A stretch of DNA of 17,503 bases from an uncultured Mycoplasmatota bacterium. Lineage in GTDB: Bacteria; Bacillota_I; Bacilli_A; RF39; UBA660. Below are positions 14,806 through 17,503 of this stretch, piece after piece. Below the pieces are notes generated by a model. The model had not been told where the DNA came from. It ran no database searches and worked only from the letters and a program-made list of their open reading frames with translations. The stretch is from assembly GCA_900553835.1 (NCBI GenBank), contig USFF01000017.1:1-17503 (forward strand). Reading direction: 5' to 3'. The stretch's first letter is position 1; every line of letters begins with the position of its first letter. The translations under genes and the position numbers were made by a program.

Positions 14806-17044
14806 AATTATAAACAATTTCATAAGGATTTCCTGGACTCCCATTTCCTTTAGAATATAAAGTATCAGATTTAATACTAATAACAGGTCTTAATGAGGCA
14901 TACCAAGTGACTCCTAGTTGACCAAGTCTACCATTTTCACTACCAGAATAAACTACAAACACTGCTGACTCCTTGTAGGCTGCATCAAAGAACTTTGGAG
15001 TTAATAACCACCAGCTTTTTTCTCCTGTAATAGCATTCCCTTTGCTATTTAAAGCATAATACACATTGGCATTAGTGCCATCTAATCCACCAGCAAAAGC
15101 TACTTCGTCTGCTGTCATTAGTCCTATTGGATATGTTAGTTTTGCTTCACTATTACTTCCTGAAAATGCATCTTTTTTATTTGTACAATTGTATACTGGC
15201 GATTTATTAACAAATAATCTATTATATCCAGCATAATATGTATAATTTGTTTCGGAATAAGTACTTCCGTTTATTAACTCTCTATCATTACAATAAACTG
15301 CATCATAACTTATGTAATTATTATAATTCGAAAGATTATCGGAATACCACTTATCAATATATTCTTTTACTCTACTATCATTTGAATTTTGTCTATTATT
15401 ATCTAATGAGCCAGCAGTACCATACATATAACCTACAGATATTGGATTATTATGACTAGAAGAAAAATATTGTACATTTTCTATATATCCATCAGTTGTG
15501 TCCGGACTTTTTCCTGAATAAAGTAGTCTTATACTAGAGTCGTGATTAGTTCTAATTATTCTCCAGTAGTAGCCTCCAAACTTAACCCAGTTGTTTTTCG
15601 CATCTCCTGCAAAATAGTATACATCTTTTGCTGGACTATTTGCTATACTCTCTGTCGATTTATATATAGTTCCTGTGTTTGTTTCAGTAAATGTTACATT
15701 AAAGTCTGCTCTAGTTTTTATTGTAGGATTATCTGAAAGAAGTTTCTCATAAAGTGTAGGTGGTAATTCTTCTACTTCATAAGGGGAAGCACTACTACCA
15801 TTTCCACTTTTCCAAATTAAATTTCCTTTTAAACTTATTACCGGGCGTATAGCGAATTCTCTATTATTATAAATACCATAATTAAGATAAGCAGGTCCAC
15901 GGGATCCGCCTAAAATCCAACCTGCCGAATAATCACCATACCAACTATAAGGCGAAAGTAACCACCAAAATAGGCTTCCAGTTATATCATTTTTCAAACT
16001 ATTTGTATAGAACCATGCATATGGGCTTGATAAAACCGTAAATTGCTTGCCACCAACATATGTTATTTCATCCGCCGTCATTAAACCTATTGGATATGTT
16101 AGTTTTGCTTCACTGTTACTTACTGAAAATGCATCTTTGCTATTCGTACAATTATATGTTGGTGCATTATTTGTATTTAGCCTTAAGTATGTTGCATAAT
16201 AAAACGATATACTTCCTGTATTATACACTCCTTCTGTTTCTTCATTCCTATCATTACAATACACTGCATCTTTGCTTAAATATTTTGTATAAGCAGATAA
16301 ATTATTACTATACCAATTATCTATATATGTTTTTATAGTGCTATCTTTAGTATTTACTCTTATACCTTCTAAAGTACTGTCATCCTCTCCATACATATAT
16401 CCTACATATTTAGGACTATTAAATTCCGTATTAAATGCACTTGTACCTATATATCCCTCAGTTGTATCAGGACTTGTTCCTGCATAAAGCATTCTTACAC
16501 TTCCATCATGATTTGTTCTTATTATTCTCCAGTAGTAACCAGCAAACTTAACCCAGTTATTCTTTACATCCCCTGCAAAGTAATACACATCTTTTGGAGT
16601 GCTACCAGCTATACTCTCTGTTGCTTTATATAAAGTTCCTGTATTTGTTTCGGTAAATGTTGTACTAAAATCAGATCTAGTTTTTATTGTTTGATTATCT
16701 GCAAGAAGCCTACCATATATAGTATACCTAAAATTCATAGTACAATAATCTGGCATATGTATATTAGATAAACTAACTTCATTAGTTGCTTTATTATAAG
16801 TAGCAATAGTTCCATTCTTACAAGTTATTTTATCTAGTACATAGTTATTTATAAGATCATTAAATTCTTTATTTGTTTTTTGTCCGTTTAAAGTATAAGC
16901 CTCTATACCTTCAGGTTTAAAAAGTATCTTTTCTACTTTAGATATTTCTTTATTATTTTCTTTATTATCTTTAAATACAAAAGAAAATAATAAAGTTATG
17001 ATTAAAACTAAAGTACTTAATATTATAAATAATTTTCTTTTCAT
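14804..17044 (-). CDS. Large membrane-anchored surface protein with two tandem DUF6273-like domains
   Basis: A 746-residue protein. Residues 5-24 form a signal/anchor helix and no LPXTG signal follows, so it is probably an N-terminally anchored exported protein. Residues 25-109 are a small domain with C75 and C101. Two homologous repeats follow (about 110-426 and 431-745). Each runs: IKTRxDF, FTETNTGT, KDVYYFAGD, NNWVKF-GYYWRIIRTNHD, VGYMYG, DAVYCND, YNCTN, YPIGLMTADE, WWLL-P, and RPVIS-K with GNGS-PYE at the end. The Cys pairs C263/C299 and C586/C620 match between repeats and may be disulfides. The WWLL...RPVIS segment resembles C-type-lectin-like ligand modules (DUF6273 and relatives) common in gut Firmicutes; the name is from memory. 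The two copies diverge most between WWLL and RPVIS. Start ATG has AGAGG five bases upstream. No promoter fits between it and the upstream hairpin. Confidence 0.8.
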   Translation of the reverse strand: MKRKLFIILSTLVLIITLLFSFVFKDNKENNKEISKVEKILFKPEGIEAYTLNGQKTNKEFNDLINNYVLDKITCKNGTIATYNKATNEVSLSNIHMPDYCTMNFRYTIYGRLLADNQTIKTRSDFSTTFTETNTGTLYKATESIAGSTPKDVYYFAGDVKNNWVKFAGYYWRIIRTNHDGSVRMLYAGTSPDTTEGYIGTSAFNTEFNSPKYVGYMYGEDDSTLEGIRVNTKDSTIKTYIDNWYSNNLSAYTKYLSKDAVYCNDRNEETEGVYNTGSISFYYATYLRLNTNNAPTYNCTNSKDAFSVSNSEAKLTYPIGLMTADEITYVGGKQFTVLSSPYAWFYTNSLKNDITGSLFWWLLSPYSWYGDYSAGWILGGSRGPAYLNYGIYNNREFAIRPVISLKGNLIWKSGNGSSASPYEVEELPPTLYEKLLSDNPTIKTRADFNVTFTETNTGTIYKSTESIANSPAKDVYYFAGDAKNNWVKFGGYYWRIIRTNHDSSIRLLYSGKSPDTTDGYIENVQYFSSSHNNPISVGYMYGTAGSLDNNRQNSNDSRVKEYIDKWYSDNLSNYNNYISYDAVYCNDRELINGSTYSETNYTYYAGYNRLFVNKSPVYNCTNKKDAFSGSNSEAKLTYPIGLMTADEVAFAGGLDGTNANVYYALNSKGNAITGEKSWWLLTPKFFDAAYKESAVFVVYSGSENGRLGQLGVTWYASLRPVISIKSDTLYSKGNGSPGNPYEIVYN
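14810..16717 (-). repeat. Intragenic tandem duplication in the surface-protein gene
   Basis: Two units of about 950 bp (16717-15767 and 15754-14810). Long near-identical patches survive at DNA level, for example plus strand 15122-15175 against 16086-16139 (sharing CCTATTGGATATGTTAGTTT) and 15581-15629 against 16547-16595 (sharing CTTAACCCAGTT). Such patches could support recombination between the copies, changing repeat number or reassorting the variable segments. Confidence 0.85.
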
Positions 17045-17071
17045 ACTAACCTCTTTTCTATTTTAGACATC

Positions 17072-17100
17072 AAAAAGAGATAGGATAATCCTATCTCTTT
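17072..17100 (-). terminator. Strong hairpin with weak T tract before the surface-protein gene (possible attenuator)
   Basis: Minus strand 12-bp perfect stem AAAGAGATAGGA/TCCTATCTCTTT (17100-17089 with 17085-17074), 3-base loop, followed by only two further T (17073-17072). It lies after rny and the short G-tract ORF and 27 bases before the surface-protein ATG. It could be the simple terminator of rny, or a conditional terminator, since the run of five T (three of them in the stem) is short. Confidence 0.7.
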
Positions 17101-17123
17101 AAAGCACACGAAAAACTATAGTT

Positions 17124-17145
17124 GTTACTAGTTATTAATAGTAAC
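17124..17145. repeat. Inverted repeat immediately downstream of the G tract
   Basis: GTTACTA (17124-17130) and TAGTAAC (17139-17145) form a 7-bp stem with an 8-base loop. In the minus-strand transcript the hairpin begins on the last G of the G10 run, so a slippery homopolymer is followed directly by a stem-loop. It also contains the short ORF's stop codon in the present register. Confidence 0.55.
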
Positions 17146-17193
17146 CCCCCCCCCAAGTACTTTATTTTGTACATATAGGCTGTTGTTTTTCAT
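17128..17193 (-). CDS. Short leader-type ORF containing a G10 tract
   Basis: A 21-codon ORF between rny and the surface-protein gene. AAAGGGAG follows the rny stop at once and is 6 bases before the ATG at 17193, a good ribosome binding site. The peptide begins MKNNSLYVQNKVLGGG, the Gly codons being the G10 run, and ends VTINN in the present register. With one G fewer or two more it would read LGGGLLLITSNNYSFSCALKR, 33 residues when one G is lost, stopping at TAG 17093-17091 inside the hairpin. With one more G it stops soon after GGGGYY. The peptide itself matches nothing I know. A regulatory leader role is inferred from position; it could also be a non-functional relic. Confidence 0.5.
   Translation of the reverse strand: MKNNSLYVQNKVLGGGVTINN
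17145..17154. repeat. C10/G10 homopolymer tract (candidate phase-variation site)
   Basis: Ten consecutive C on the plus strand in a region where nearly all runs are A or T. It is the only long G/C homopolymer in the window. Such tracts change length by slipped-strand mispairing during replication. It lies within the short ORF at 17128-17193 and about 100 bases upstream of the surface-protein start. Confidence 0.9.
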
Positions 17194-17207
17194 GTTTATC
17201 TCCCTTT

Positions 17208-17503
17208 CTATTTTGCAATTTCTTCTGCTCTTGTTTCTCTAATAACTACTACCTTAATAGTACCAGGATATTGCATTTCTTCTTCTACTCTATCTTTTAT
17301 ATTTCTTGCAATTTTATATGCTTTTAAATCATCTACTTCATCTGGTCTAACTATTACTCTAAGTTCTCTTCCAGCTTGCATTGCAAATGTTTTTTCTACA
17401 CCATCTATTTCATTACCTATTTCTTCAAGTTTTTGAAGTCTTTTTATGTAGTTTTCTAATGAATCATTTCTAGCACCAGGTCTAGCTGCAGATAATGTAT
17501 CAG
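17208..17503 (-). CDS. rny: Ribonuclease Y, C-terminal part (5' end beyond window)
   Basis: The last 97 residues of RNase Y, the membrane-anchored endoribonuclease that starts mRNA decay in Firmicutes. The visible part begins DTLSAARPGARNDSLENY, follows the HD catalytic domain, and includes the C-terminal signature EGVEKTFAMQAGRE-like stretch (here GVEKTFAMQAGRELRVIV), then VRPDEVDD and YPGTIKVVVIRETRAEEIAK at the end, apart from the natural TAG stop. The frame is open to the window edge. It is immediately followed by the ribosome binding site of the G-tract ORF, so the short ORF and possibly the surface-protein gene are on the rny transcript. Confidence 0.97.
   Translation of the reverse strand, partial: DTLSAARPGARNDSLENYIKRLQKLEEIGNEIDGVEKTFAMQAGRELRVIVRPDEVDDLKAYKIARNIKDRVEEEMQYPGTIKVVVIRETRAEEIAK

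Noticed and set aside
15238..16338. Three plus-strand open frames opposite the surface-protein gene
   Set aside because: Antisense shadows rich in Tyr, Leu and His; two of them arise from the same biased codons as the duplicated domain. No start signals.
17115..17154. Poly-G tract as a promoter spacer between -35 and -10
   Set aside because: TACTAT or TATAGT could be weak -10 elements, but no credible -35 lies at 15-19 bases, so the leader-ORF explanation is preferred though not proven.
14804..17503. Diversity-generating retroelement with the surface protein as target
   Set aside because: The C-type-lectin-like domain invited the idea, but there is no reverse transcriptase, template repeat or accessory gene in the window, and the variable segments are not at the very 3' end of a single repeat.

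Overview
The window comes from an AT-rich, low-GC Gram-positive bacterium, most likely an uncultivated Bacilli-type Firmicute of the gut kind. It uses the standard bacterial code: TGA is a genuine stop (for example at the cvfD-like gene and in the ATGA overlap between the Nudix and ylxM genes) and Trp is TGG, which argues against a Mycoplasma/Spiroplasma. Evidence for the Bacilli placement: RNase J, RNase Y, YlxM, YutD, an S1-domain CvfD-like protein, and two sporulation-type proteins (YunB, YutH-like). The lineage therefore probably makes spores or descends from spore formers. No insertion sequence, phage gene or CRISPR array is visible.

Layout. 1-138: tRNA-Thr (cut by the window edge) and tRNA-Val on the minus strand, behind a strong promoter. 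199-4610, minus strand: cvfD-like S1 protein, YutH-like coat protein, a Pro/Glu-rich coiled-coil protein with a DUF1292-like partner, yutD, yunB and a tail-anchored charged protein. This resembles the yut/yun neighbourhood of Bacillus. 4703-4900, plus strand: a small [4Fe-4S] ferredoxin. 4914-8693, minus: rluB-type pseudouridine synthase, a D,D-carboxypeptidase and uvrB with a candidate LexA box. 8866-9390, minus: an orphan protein with its own promoter and terminator. 9646-11449, minus: ftsY, Nudix hydrolase and ylxM in a tight operon. 11571-13238, plus: RNase J. 13259-14698, minus: a PHP-family phosphatase with a long extra C-terminal region ending in a membrane helix. 14804-17044, minus: a large membrane-anchored surface protein made of two copies of a ~315-residue domain. 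17208-17503, minus: the 3' end of RNase Y.

Most units have clear intrinsic terminators, several overlapping the stop codon, so the transcription map can be read with fair confidence.

The most interesting part is 17045-17207, between RNase Y and the surface protein. A short ORF with a good ribosome binding site contains a run of ten G (minus strand), extraordinary in such AT-rich DNA. It is followed by a 12-bp hairpin with a weak U tract, and only 27 bases lie between that hairpin and the surface-protein start, leaving no room for a promoter. In the present G10 register the short ORF stops 27 bases before the hairpin. With one G fewer (or two more) it would run into the hairpin's 5' arm and stop there. 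This looks like a phase-variable leader-peptide attenuator for the surface protein. The architecture is seen directly; the mechanism is inference.
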